DNA of 55,667 nt, taken from IMG/VR virus record IMGVR_UViG_3300023171_000315, positions 1 through 55,667 of that record; one strand, written 5' to 3'. Of the stretch, positions 8,439-16,946 are shown in pieces. How positions within the stretch are numbered: position 1 is the stretch's first letter; the number at the start of each line of letters is the position of its first letter. The DNA is from a virus. The notes under the pieces were generated by a model. The model was not told where the DNA came from, did no database searches, and worked only from the letters and a program-made list of their open reading frames with translations. The position numbers and the translations under genes are program-made.

Positions 8439-9892
8439 TAGTATAATTCCAAAAACTCCGTATTATCTTCATCGAAATCATTCACTCCAAAGTCAAATAC
8501 ATAAATATCGGATTCGCTTGGTGTCCCAATCAAATCAACCATCTTATTCATGTAATTGATTGATTGAGTTGTATCGGCAAAACTGCTTTTACCCGTAATT
8601 GGAGTTCCGTCAGACTTGTTCTTACGCATCATTGACCCGTTAACGGCATAGTTATCAACTCCTGCCCCTAATTTAGCTGCAACTTTTTGAGGGTAAGCCA
8701 TTGTTGAAGGATCTGGATATCCAGCAGGGATTGAAGTTCCATACCATGCAATTCTTTTCCCTGACCAGTCGGCGATCAACGGTCTAAGGAAGTCTGCGCA
8801 TAAATCTGTAATTCTATCCACTGTTTTTCCTGAAGTATCCGTGCCTGGATGTAATCCATCTGGGATGACATTTGTAAAAGTGTTTACTCCATCCCTGTTT
8901 ATCACATTCATCTTTGTAGATAAATCTAAGAATGGAGCATTCCAGTAATCAGCGATAGCCTTTTGAGTAACAATGAGCGGCGCAGTTAAATTCTTGCCTG
9001 ACTTGTCTTTCGAGAAGAACCCGATAAAAGCAATAATCGCTCTAGGTTTTGCGTTCAATAGAGCAGAAATTACAGTATTGCTTGCTCCTTGAAACGTATT
9101 AAGGTTTTTGTTAGTTGAAGCCACATAACCTACTCTCTGAATCCCTGTGCTTATTCTTATTGTTCTGCCAGTTAACTGTGCATTCTCTACGTTTATTCTG
9201 ATGAAAGCGCTATTAGTAGGAGTGGTAAAGTTACCTAGCTCGTTTGGCTCACCACCACCGACCTTCCCAATTAATGATTGCGAAGGATTGTAGAAGAATA
9301 CTGTATTTGCAAAACCTTTATAAGAACAATAATACTCTTCATTTGGTTTAATTGGCAAAAATTGACTATAATTAAAACCACCGCCTACTGTTGGAATACC
9401 AGAGCCATCCAAATACATACCTGATGTGTAATTCATGTCTAAAGTAATGTTTGGGGCTGTTTCAGACTTAACTCCCTTAACTTTGCCGACGTACTCGGCT
9501 ACATCTACTATTTTTGTGTAGTCAGCTAAATCTATTGCAGACGAAGTATAATCGGCTATCCAGTTTGACCCATTAAAAATAAGTTTTGCAGATAAAACTG
9601 GATTTCCGGCAATACTTGCTGGGATTGTAATCGGAACGTTGTTAATATCCTTAAAATTTGGATAAGTAACACCTGGCTTGGCATCATAAACTTGAGCAAG
9701 TGCGGGACTACCAGGATTAGTAGAAGCAACAGCTAAACCTTTATAGTCACCTTTAATATCATTTATTGCGAAAAGATTTGTATCTCCGTTTATCGATACG
9801 CCTAGTATTTTTGCGCCAGCAATAGAAGTAGCTAAATTAAACTGATCTATGCTTTGGTTTTCATTTAATTGCGGTAATGTTTCTTCTGCCAT
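8438..9892 (-). CDS. Tail-tip SGNH-hydrolase-like protein with permuted motif order
   Basis: 484 aa. Residues 1-130 look like a fibre-attachment region and residues about 150-255 like a jelly-roll carbohydrate-binding module. An SGNH esterase follows with motifs in an unusual order: DGLHPG (D345, H348, block V) precedes WYGTS (S387, block I), NYAVNG (block II) and GVND (469-472, block III), and the protein ends 12 residues after block III. In ordinary SGNH enzymes block V comes last. Such enzymes commonly deacetylate surface polysaccharides. Whether the active site assembles is unknown. Start and stop abut both neighbours. Confidence 0.65.
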   Translation of the reverse strand: MAEETLPQLNENQSIDQFNLATSIAGAKILGVSINGDTNLFAINDIKGDYKGLAVASTNPGSPALAQVYDAKPGVTYPNFKDINNVPITIPASIAGNPVLSAKLIFNGSNWIADYTSSAIDLADYTKIVDVAEYVGKVKGVKSETAPNITLDMNYTSGMYLDGSGIPTVGGGFNYSQFLPIKPNEEYYCSYKGFANTVFFYNPSQSLIGKVGGGEPNELGNFTTPTNSAFIRINVENAQLTGRTIRISTGIQRVGYVASTNKNLNTFQGASNTVISALLNAKPRAIIAFIGFFSKDKSGKNLTAPLIVTQKAIADYWNAPFLDLSTKMNVINRDGVNTFTNVIPDGLHPGTDTSGKTVDRITDLCADFLRPLIADWSGKRIAWYGTSIPAGYPDPSTMAYPQKVAAKLGAGVDNYAVNGSMMRKNKSDGTPITGKSSFADTTQSINYMNKMVDLIGTPSESDIYVFDFGVNDFDEDNTEFLELY

Positions 9893-10392
9893 TATGGATT
9901 TGTATTTATTAACTGTCCTTTTGTTGATGTAATGAGCACTCCTGTTTTAGTTGTCAGGAATGCGTATGGTTTAAGTAAGCTTGGAACAGGTTCCCTAAAT
10001 GTCACTTCGTATTTAGCACCGATTTTAGTCGAACCTTTTATTGGACTAAGCCGCCTGAATGAAGGTGATTTAACATAGTACAAGAAGAAAGACCGGCTTA
10101 GTTCTTCTACGTACAATCTCTTTGTGCCAGGTGATCTGATCGTGTTGATGAACGTATTATAGTTGTTCCAAAAATCAGTCTCACTATAAGCCACTATTGC
10201 CATTTTCAAAGTGATTTCACGATCTTTGAAAAGCAAGGGTTGTGAAAGATCAACTTCAACACCATTAAGTTCTGGCCAAGCATATTCATCTATTGGTTTT
10301 GTCTCAGGTAATTGCAAAAAGTCGTCACTGCCAGATTCGACAATAACTCCAATGCTTTCTAAATCAATCCCATTTAAATAATATTTGCTCAT
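9892..10392 (-). CDS. Distal tail protein (Dit-like)
   Basis: 166 aa. The first third has the feel of siphovirus distal tail proteins (YYLNGIDLESIGVIVESGSD, then WPELNGVEVDL) and the centre contains the repeated pattern FKDREITLKM and FWNNYNTFINTIRSPGTKRLYVEE. It lies directly between the tape measure and the SGNH/hub genes, the canonical Dit position in the tail tip. Assignment is from context plus pattern. Confidence 0.65.
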   Translation of the reverse strand: MSKYYLNGIDLESIGVIVESGSDDFLQLPETKPIDEYAWPELNGVEVDLSQPLLFKDREITLKMAIVAYSETDFWNNYNTFINTIRSPGTKRLYVEELSRSFFLYYVKSPSFRRLSPIKGSTKIGAKYEVTFREPVPSLLKPYAFLTTKTGVLITSTKGQLINTNP

Positions 10393-10395
10393 AAC

Positions 10396-13300
10396 TTATG
10401 GCTTGATACCTCCTGCGCTCTGTAAAGGACTATAACCGTTTGAGCCTTTAGCCATTGCCAAAATCCCTGCTTCAATGTTAGCCAGTCGATCAGTATTGTT
10501 TGCAGTCCTAAGTGTATTTGCCTCAATTTTCACTTGTATAGCAAAGCTATCTAATGCGGTTAGGTATAAATCGCCCAAGGATTTACCAATAGGAGCAAGT
10601 AAAAGATTCGTTTGAAGCTGAGCTAGTCTCATGCCGCCTGTTTGACCTGCTAATAAGGTTATGCTTTCTTGAGAGGCAGCCGAATAAGCACCTTTAAGAG
10701 AATTGCTAGAATTGCCTGCCCCAGTCAAATCAATACCAGTAGCTTTACTCAATGCATCTAAATCAGCTTTAGCTTTGGTACTGGCAGCTAAGTAAGATAT
10801 TCTTAAAGTATCTATTTCGTCTTTGGTTAAACCTCCCTGAGATAACTCAGCGAATTGAGTATAAAAAGCCTGCAATTGTTTTCTGATCAACTCACCTTTG
10901 AAACCGTTTAGTAAACTTTTTTGAATCGTTTCTTCAAAGGTTTTACCGAAATCCTGAGTTCCATCAGTAAGTGTTTTAATAAAATCATCTGCAACCTCGG
11001 CAAGTGAAGTTCCAACAACCTCTTGCCTTAAACTATTTACCAATTCCTCAGCTGTTTGTTTAGCTTTTAATAGATTGGTGACAATCGTAGAAGTATTTGC
11101 ATCAAGCTTACCTTCATCGAGCAAACGTTGAAGTGAGTTGATATCGGAAGGTAACTTTAACTTATCTAAGGCAGCTTGATTTGCTTTAACAAAGGCATCA
11201 ACAGAAAGACCAAAAACACCTGTTCCCTCCCCGTTATTAATTTTAGTTAGAACGTCGTCCAACTGCTTATTGCCTGATAAAGAATATTTGGAAGTAAGCT
11301 GACTCGCATACTTCGCCTGATTATCTTGCGCCTGCTTAATTGCTTCGCTATAATTGGAAATTCTTTCAGTACCATAAACATCATTGAGCAATGCAATCTG
11401 TCTCTCCAATGCTTTATTTAAAGCTTCGGTTTGCTTGTTTTGCAAATCCCTTGAGTACGCCGCTTGTTCTTCACGTTGAGCTGATTTATCGAATAAACCA
11501 ACAATCCCTTGGAAGATTGACATTCCAGCCGCAAAAATTCCTAAGCCTGAACTTAACTGGCCAAACACATCGCCTTTGCCTTGAGCAATTTTTAGGCTTG
11601 CCATACTGCTCTTGATATTGCCTACCTGACCAAGTACATTTCCAAGTGTGCTTAAAACCTTACCAAACTCCTCGTCTAACTTTCCAACCTCGGAAGCAAC
11701 CCCATCAACTTGACGAGCAAGATCGATAAGCGCCTGGCCAGATCCGTTCCGAATGGTATTTTCGACCTCATTAAAATATTGATTGATTTCAGCGATTTGT
11801 TTTGGGTCAACAATTTTACCAGCCTTAATCTGCTTAGCTAAATCTACCCGAGCAGATTCTAGAAGCTTCATCGCGCTTTTCTTCGATAGATTCTCTATAC
11901 CAGTAAAGAGGTCACGATAAGAATCGATTTTCTTAGCGTTGGCATCATCCAATTGCTTTAGATCGGCAGTATATCGCTTTTCTCTCTCTTCAATAGCACC
12001 TGGATTATTTTCCATTGCCTGAATATCTCGCTGATAAGTTTCCGTTAAGTTTTTTCGCTTGTCAGCGTAACTCATGAATTCTTTGAGAAGAGCATCAGTT
12101 TTCTTTTGTTCTTCTTTAACCGCCTGATCGCTCGCCTCTGTAATTACCTTAAGCTGCTCGACCGCATATTCGCCAGGTCCATCATTACCACCTTTGGCTT
12201 TAGGATCTCCGTTAAGATTGTATTCTCTGTTTTTTAGATTTTGCAAATAGGTAGAATCAACGTCAATAAGCTTGGCGTATTTTGCTTTAGCTTTCTCAAT
12301 ACCGAAATCACTTTTATATTGCTCAAAATCAGCATATAAGGCCTTTTGAACTTCTAATTCTTTTTTAAGAGATTTGGCTTTATTCTCATCAGACTTTGCG
12401 CTTTTCTCCTCCGATTCGGCAACCTGAAGGCCAGAAAGATTGACTTTCAAACCTTTGTTTTTGATGGAATTGTTAAACGCTATAGCTTTATCGGTAAGCT
12501 TTTTATACTTCAATTCAATATCCAATAAATCTTGATCATCATCGGACTTCTGTTTTGCTCTACCTTTTTTCGTTAATGAATCTATTTCGGCCTGTAAAGT
12601 TCTTTGAGCGTTTAATGCTGTTTCAAGTTTTCTAGCTTCTGCCGTTTTCTTTTTATCGTCTTCAGGGATATTAGTTTCAGTTTGCACCCCTGCTGCTTTT
12701 TTATCCTTTTTTAACCCGTTATACTCACGTCTCAAAGCTGTTAAGACTTTTTGCTCATTATTATAATTTTTTATAGTGGTCTGAGTTGCGCCTAATTGAA
12801 TAGCCTGTTCGTAGGCTTTATCTCTCAGATTTGTCCTGTCTATTATAGCTTGTTTCTTCTTCTCGTCGTTGAGTAACCTAAAATTTTCTAACGCTCTTTC
12901 AACGACTGTTAATGACCCAAATCTTTTAGCTTCATCATCGACATTTGCTAATATTGCATTAACGCCTGTCCCACCTCCAATAGCTCTAGCAAGGAATGTT
13001 TTAATGGAACCAGAATTGAATAAAGACCCTATAGCTTTCACGGCTCCAGTTGCACTATCTACAATATATTTAAAGAAAGAAGCAATGTTTCCCTTAGTGG
13101 TTTCATTTGAAAAGGAATTGGATAATTTTTCTAATGAGGCGGCTAAATTTTCATTTTTTAGTTTTGCTTGTTCAGCGGCCAAAGTGGCCTCAGTAAAATC
13201 TCGAGTTGAATCTTGGATGTGACCATTTAATTCGGCTTGTCCAGCAGATAATGCTGCAATAGTTTGTGATACACCGCCTTGAGTTAATTTTAATGACTTC

Positions 13301-14637
13301 AATATATCATTAAATGACGTGGTTGTAGTTCCTCCCTTCGCAAGTCCTGCAAAAAACAAATCAAGCGCTTTCTTGGCGTCAGTATTAATTATATTGGTAA
13401 AGTCTTTTAATGTAAGGTTTGCGTCAGCTATTTTAGCAACAGCCAAGAATTTTTCTCTGTTGGTTGTTAATGCAGACAGTAAACGTTTAAAGGATGAACC
13501 TGCAACTTCCGCACTTACACCATTCTCCTGAAGTACAGCCCCGTATGAAAGAATAACCGGTAATGACAGTCCAGCCTGTTTTGCGATGCCACCGACACGC
13601 TCACTAAAATCAGCAAGATAATCACCCGTAGCTAGACCAGATTGACCCAATCCCAATATCGCAGATCCAATTTGATTTAGTGATTTTTCTACATCACCTC
13701 CATTGGATTGAGTTACTTTAAAGATATTATCAAGCACACCTAAGGACTTGGCAATACCTTCCGCGCCTCCATCGAGCTCTCCAGACAAGGCAACTGCTAA
13801 TTGATCTATTGCCTTTGTAAATCCTGCCAGTTGATCTTTTGCAATACCTAATTGACCACCAATAGCAGAAATTTCAAGTAAACCTTTTAATGATGTTCTT
13901 GTATCAATTTTTTTTAACTGCTCAGCAAGATTTTCAGCTTCAGCAGCAGTTAATCCAGCTGTACGACGAACATCAGCAAGTGAATCTGATATCTGAGCAT
14001 TGGTATCTAAAATTTGTTTGGCACCTGCGAGCAATGCGGATCCTGTTACGAATCCAGTTAAGAATCTGCTTAAACCTTCATAAGCTTTTTGATAATTACC
14101 AACATTACGTTGAAAATTACCCATCTGAGCATCAAATGCTTTGAGTCGGTCGTTTAAATCGTTGTATTCTTTAATTTGAGCCCTAAGAGTTGGCGACATT
14201 CCTGCCATTCCAATCGAGGTAGATTTAATCTGTATTCCTAATTCCTTAAGTCGTTTCTGCGCTTCGTTATATGATCCTGCGACATCCTGCGCTGCCTTTC
14301 TAGCTTCTCTGGCTTCTTTGGTTAGCTTCTGTTGCTCTAATCTATTTTCAACAAGTTTTTTTGTTAATTCAGCGGTTTCTGATCCGGTTTTTACCCTTGC
14401 ATTTCTAAACTCTTGTTCTTCTTTTTTAAGAGCAGCAAGTTCTAATCTCGATTTGCGTAATTCCTCTTGGAAAGCTAATTGAGAGTTTTTAAAAGCAGCA
14501 CTTTGAGCCGAATTAGTCGTGATGTTTAAATCCTTGTATATCTTTTGAAGTTCAAGGGCATTCTTCTTAGCTTCGTTGATATCCAACCTTGCCGTAAAAT
14601 TCAAACCTCTATCCCCGCTAACTCTTGATTTTGCCAT
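10396..14637 (-). CDS. Phage tail tape measure protein
   Basis: 1413 aa from the ATG at 14637 (MAKSRVSGDRG); a longer frame is open upstream but would run through the hairpin. The N-terminal 200 residues are coiled-coil. A TP901-type core region lies around residues 220-480 (LADVRRTAGLTAAEAENLAEQL, SLPVILSYGAVLQENGVSAEVAGSSFKRLL). Long coiled-coil and Ala/Lys-rich stretches follow. It sets tail length and delivers proteins during DNA ejection. It follows the frameshifted chaperone gene, but a plus-strand moron separates them. Confidence 0.92.
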   Translation of the reverse strand: MAKSRVSGDRGLNFTARLDINEAKKNALELQKIYKDLNITTNSAQSAAFKNSQLAFQEELRKSRLELAALKKEEQEFRNARVKTGSETAELTKKLVENRLEQQKLTKEAREARKAAQDVAGSYNEAQKRLKELGIQIKSTSIGMAGMSPTLRAQIKEYNDLNDRLKAFDAQMGNFQRNVGNYQKAYEGLSRFLTGFVTGSALLAGAKQILDTNAQISDSLADVRRTAGLTAAEAENLAEQLKKIDTRTSLKGLLEISAIGGQLGIAKDQLAGFTKAIDQLAVALSGELDGGAEGIAKSLGVLDNIFKVTQSNGGDVEKSLNQIGSAILGLGQSGLATGDYLADFSERVGGIAKQAGLSLPVILSYGAVLQENGVSAEVAGSSFKRLLSALTTNREKFLAVAKIADANLTLKDFTNIINTDAKKALDLFFAGLAKGGTTTTSFNDILKSLKLTQGGVSQTIAALSAGQAELNGHIQDSTRDFTEATLAAEQAKLKNENLAASLEKLSNSFSNETTKGNIASFFKYIVDSATGAVKAIGSLFNSGSIKTFLARAIGGGTGVNAILANVDDEAKRFGSLTVVERALENFRLLNDEKKKQAIIDRTNLRDKAYEQAIQLGATQTTIKNYNNEQKVLTALRREYNGLKKDKKAAGVQTETNIPEDDKKKTAEARKLETALNAQRTLQAEIDSLTKKGRAKQKSDDDQDLLDIELKYKKLTDKAIAFNNSIKNKGLKVNLSGLQVAESEEKSAKSDENKAKSLKKELEVQKALYADFEQYKSDFGIEKAKAKYAKLIDVDSTYLQNLKNREYNLNGDPKAKGGNDGPGEYAVEQLKVITEASDQAVKEEQKKTDALLKEFMSYADKRKNLTETYQRDIQAMENNPGAIEEREKRYTADLKQLDDANAKKIDSYRDLFTGIENLSKKSAMKLLESARVDLAKQIKAGKIVDPKQIAEINQYFNEVENTIRNGSGQALIDLARQVDGVASEVGKLDEEFGKVLSTLGNVLGQVGNIKSSMASLKIAQGKGDVFGQLSSGLGIFAAGMSIFQGIVGLFDKSAQREEQAAYSRDLQNKQTEALNKALERQIALLNDVYGTERISNYSEAIKQAQDNQAKYASQLTSKYSLSGNKQLDDVLTKINNGEGTGVFGLSVDAFVKANQAALDKLKLPSDINSLQRLLDEGKLDANTSTIVTNLLKAKQTAEELVNSLRQEVVGTSLAEVADDFIKTLTDGTQDFGKTFEETIQKSLLNGFKGELIRKQLQAFYTQFAELSQGGLTKDEIDTLRISYLAASTKAKADLDALSKATGIDLTGAGNSSNSLKGAYSAASQESITLLAGQTGGMRLAQLQTNLLLAPIGKSLGDLYLTALDSFAIQVKIEANTLRTANNTDRLANIEAGILAMAKGSNGYSPLQSAGGIKP

Positions 14638-14640
14638 AAT

Positions 14641-14680
14641 AAACAAAAATACCCAACTACCTAGGGGGTGGCGGTTGGGT
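14641..14680 (-). terminator. Hairpin with short T-run just upstream of the tape measure gene
   Basis: Minus-strand ACCCAAC and GTTGGGT arms (14651-14680) close a GC-rich loop and are followed by ATTTTTGTTT at 14650-14641, four bases before the tape measure ATG. It may terminate or attenuate read-through into the gene, or it may be the edge of the inserted moron. The T-run is imperfect. Confidence 0.45.
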
Positions 14681-14688
14681 GCGTTTAC

Positions 14689-14720
14689 TTGGGGTATTTG
14701 GTAAGAAAAATTTATATTTG
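14689..14720 (+). promoter_or_regulatory. Bacteroidota promoter of the toxin-antitoxin-chaperone operon
   Basis: TTG at 14689-14691, a 21-nt spacer and a perfect TAnnTTTG box (TATATTTG, 14713-14720), matching the Bacteroidota -33/-7 consensus. A transcript would start near 14727, about 40 nt before the first gene of the plus-strand operon. Confidence 0.6.
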
Positions 14721-14767
14721 GAAATATGTTCACGAACCATTAGCTTAGGGAAAAATTAATCTCTCAA

Positions 14768-15328
14768 TTGAAAACAATCGGACACCACACATGTAATAAT
14801 ATCGGAGGTGAAGAAAAAATTCTGGAACAATCTCCATTTCTTTCCGAAAAAGATAGATTTGGTAATGCACCTTTTTTAGGATTTGGATACTATTATTGGG
14901 ACAACAATATAGATCAAGCCCACATTTGGGGTAAAACTCGATGTAAAAATAATTATGTTATTGTCAAGTCCGAGTTAACTTTAGAAGGAAGGGATTTTTT
15001 AGATCTAGTCGGCAATCGAGCTGATATGATTGAGTTCGTAGCCTTACATGCAAAACTTTCTGCAGAGCATAATAATGGAAAGCAATGGCCTCTTGGCAAA
15101 TTCATTGAATTTCTTAGAAAATTAAACACAACAAAATATAAAGGTATATTTCCTTGGAAAGTAAGCAGAGCTGTCGATTTGAAAAGTGTATCTTCCATCA
15201 AACCTTCTGCTTTTAATTTTGTTTACAAGAAGGATAACTATACGGATTTGAATCCTTGTATCGTTATTTGTTTATACGAAAAAAACGATGTAATTTTGCA
15301 GTCCAAAATTTTGATTAATCAAAATTGA
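14768..15328 (+). CDS. Candidate toxin, ADP-ribosyltransferase-like
   Basis: 186 aa; the only plausible start is TTG at 14768, because the frame is closed at 14741 and the next Met is deep inside. An N-terminal GHHT, then FLGFGYYYW followed by an AHIWG segment, recalls the H-G-T and GxGFYxT elements of DUF3990-like ADP-ribosyltransferase folds; the third motif is not clear. First gene of a three-gene plus-strand operon ending in a SecB-like chaperone, opposite to all surrounding tail genes. By analogy with CmdTAC this would be the toxin. Family assignment is tentative. Confidence 0.5.
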   Translation: MKTIGHHTCNNIGGEEKILEQSPFLSEKDRFGNAPFLGFGYYYWDNNIDQAHIWGKTRCKNNYVIVKSELTLEGRDFLDLVGNRADMIEFVALHAKLSAEHNNGKQWPLGKFIEFLRKLNTTKYKGIFPWKVSRAVDLKSVSSIKPSAFNFVYKKDNYTDLNPCIVICLYEKNDVILQSKILINQN

Positions 15329-15336
15329 TTATAAAT

Positions 15337-15681
15337 ATGAAAACTCAACTATCCCCATTAGAATTACTTGAAAAATTTTTCAATGATAATTCCAAAGATG
15401 CTATTAAAGCAATCTTAAGTGAGTTTGATGAAAAATCTTTCGATGGACCATCTGTCGAAGATTACTTTAACAACTTCCACAAAGAATTTGAAACCTTTCA
15501 TAATGTCAACTTTACCTGTGAATACAGTAAAATGGATAAATTGAACGACATAAAGGATTATCTTAAAGAAATCCATATGAAAGATTTGTTCACATATAGA
15601 AACTCAGTAACAGTTAAGAGTGCTAAGGCTGAATTTAAAAGCGAGGCAGAAATTCCACCAACTTATAGTCAAGCTGCTTAA
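15337..15681 (+). CDS. Candidate antitoxin of a SecB-dependent TA system
   Basis: 114 aa from the ATG at 15337; an earlier TTG overlapping the preceding stop is possible. Acidic helical N-terminus (LLEKFFNDNSKDAIKAILSE) and a polar C-terminal tail (SVTVKSAKAEFKSEAEI). In known toxin-antitoxin-chaperone systems the antitoxin ends in an unstable chaperone-addiction segment recognised by SecB, and this tail is the natural candidate here. It starts 8 bp after the toxin-like gene and its stop is 1 bp before the SecB-like start. No sequence family recognised. Confidence 0.5.
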   Translation: MKTQLSPLELLEKFFNDNSKDAIKAILSEFDEKSFDGPSVEDYFNNFHKEFETFHNVNFTCEYSKMDKLNDIKDYLKEIHMKDLFTYRNSVTVKSAKAEFKSEAEIPPTYSQAA

Positions 15682-15682
15682 T

Positions 15683-16132
15683 ATGGCAAAAATACAGTTA
15701 TTAAATGTTCAGTTCCCAGAAGTTAATATGGAAACAGATTCATTTGATCCTCACATAACCGACAATATAAGCGAACCAAAATTCGGTGTAAATTGCTTAA
15801 CATCTAAAGCAAATTCTAAGAGTTTTGCCATTAAGTTTGATATTGGGTTGAAAAATGAGAACAGGAATTTTTCATTAAAGATAACCTCCGTAGCACATTT
15901 TGAGTCTGATGAAGACCTTGACGATGGATTTCTAACTTCAGATTTTGTTGTAGTAAATGCTCCTGCTATTGCTTTCCCATATGTGAGGGCATTTATTTCC
16001 AACTTCATACTTTCAAGTGGCTTTAGCCCTGTTTTTTTGCCAACTTTTAATTTTATGGCAATGGCGTCAGCAAGAAAAGAAAAGGAGCTTAAAGCAAAAG
16101 CATCGCCTAGGCAATTAAAGAAAAAAAATTAA
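15683..16132 (+). CDS. SecB-like chaperone
   Basis: 149 aa from the ATG at 15683; the upstream in-frame region overlaps the preceding gene. Residues 93-128 match the SecB core: NAPAIAFPYVRAFISNFILS and GFSPVFLPTFNF correspond to E. coli NILFPYARECITSMVSRG and APVNFDALF. The beta-sheet N-terminal half is compatible with the SecB fold. Host SecB is an export chaperone, while a solitary copy behind a toxin-antitoxin pair is typical of TAC systems (M. tuberculosis Rv1957, E. coli CmdC). Basic C-terminal tail. Ends at an intrinsic terminator. Confidence 0.75.
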   Translation: MAKIQLLNVQFPEVNMETDSFDPHITDNISEPKFGVNCLTSKANSKSFAIKFDIGLKNENRNFSLKITSVAHFESDEDLDDGFLTSDFVVVNAPAIAFPYVRAFISNFILSSGFSPVFLPTFNFMAMASARKEKELKAKASPRQLKKKN

Positions 16133-16135
16133 CAC

Positions 16136-16170
16136 CAAAGCCCCCGCCAAAAACGAGGGCTTTTATTTTT
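16136..16170 (+). terminator. Intrinsic terminator of the TAC operon
   Basis: AAAGCCC stem with GGGCTTTT partner around CCAAAAACGA, then TTTTATTTTTT. It lies between the stop of the SecB-like gene and the stop of the convergent chaperone extension, and the sequence could act in both directions. Confidence 0.75.
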
Positions 16171-16439
16171 TAGAATACATCCGCTGCATCACGCTCTTCC
16201 AATTTTGGTTCTGGACTTGTTGAATTTTCTTCTTCAGCGGATGTCATTGCCGATAAATAAGTCATGTACTTAACAAAAGTACATTCCCATAATAGTTGAT
16301 GTTCGGACATAAAACCTTTAAGGTGCCTGCCAAAGGAAATTATACCAGAATGTGGGAGGCTATCTACTCTCTCCCGTCTAGCGGACTTGCGCTTGGATTG
16401 AGGATTTGCACTGTTCCCCTTGCCAAGACAATAGAATTC
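16170..16439 (-). CDS. Frameshift extension of the tail assembly chaperone (GT-like)
   Basis: 89-residue segment open in the -1 frame relative to the 16364-16882 gene. It has no good start of its own; a slip at the heptamer 16445-16439 joins it to residue 148 of the shorter protein, giving a 237-aa product. This is the G/GT arrangement of lambda-like siphophages, in which both products bind the tape measure during tail assembly. The acidic tail (SAEEENSTSPEPKLEER) is typical of such extensions. It ends at the border of the inserted plus-strand operon. Confidence 0.7.
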   Translation of the reverse strand, partial: EFYCLGKGNSANPQSKRKSARRERVDSLPHSGIISFGRHLKGFMSEHQLLWECTFVKYMTYLSAMTSAEEENSTSPEPKLEERDAADVF

Positions 16440-16882
16440 AAAAAAGACTGCATACCCATGTGATCGAGCGCTTGAAAAAAGCAATCATAAAGGTTATCTA
16501 CAATAAAATTGTTGTTGATAAATCTGATTAGGTTTTCATCGGGTTCATGCTCATTGTTCTGAATTGAACATGCAACGATATATGTTACATCTGCAATATG
16601 ATCTTTTATAATTGGAATTATCGTATCGAACGTAGCTTCCCCATATATTTCAGTGGGTAACAATAAAGCCCTATTCGCAATACGGAACATGTTGCCTACA
16701 ACACAGCTTGTAATTACAATTTCCCTTTGATTTTCTACCTCACGCAATGGTTTTCTTAATATTTTATCAAGTAAACTACGCTTAGGTAAAGGATCAGGCG
16801 AAATAATAGGAATAATCAATTTAAATGGCTTTTTTCCAATTAAACTTTCTACAGCCTCTGATATATTTTGTTGATCAGTCAT
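16364..16882 (-). CDS. Tail assembly chaperone (G-like)
   Basis: 172 aa, mixed helical protein located between the major tail protein and the tape measure, the canonical position for tail assembly chaperones. The 3' part overlaps an open -1 frame of 89 residues and contains a slippery heptamer, supporting two products in unequal amounts. It follows a terminator hairpin placed after the gene's start region, so promoter or read-through activity is needed upstream. Confidence 0.7.
   Translation of the reverse strand: MTDQQNISEAVESLIGKKPFKLIIPIISPDPLPKRSLLDKILRKPLREVENQREIVITSCVVGNMFRIANRALLLPTEIYGEATFDTIIPIIKDHIADVTYIVACSIQNNEHEPDENLIRFINNNFIVDNLYDCFFQALDHMGMQSFLNSIVLARGTVQILNPSASPLDGRE
16439..16445 (-). 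other. -1 ribosomal slippery heptamer
   Basis: Minus-strand T TTT TTG read in the zero frame as TTT TTG (codons 147-148 of the short product). Both tRNAs can re-pair one base back to TTT TTT, after which translation continues GAA TTC into the extension. It fits the X XXY YYZ rule. Confidence 0.65.
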
Positions 16883-16898
16883 AAAATTATTAGATATT

Positions 16899-16928
16899 AA
16901 AAAGGCCTAACAGAATGCCAGGCCTTTT
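16899..16928 (-). terminator. Intrinsic terminator after the major tail protein
   Basis: Minus-strand AAAAGGCCT ... AGGCCTTTTT around a CATTCTGTTA-type loop. It lies between the major tail protein gene (ending 16947) and the chaperone gene. Partial termination here would give the major tail protein a higher dose than the downstream tail genes. Confidence 0.75.
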
Positions 16929-16946
16929 CATATGAATATTTAAGGT

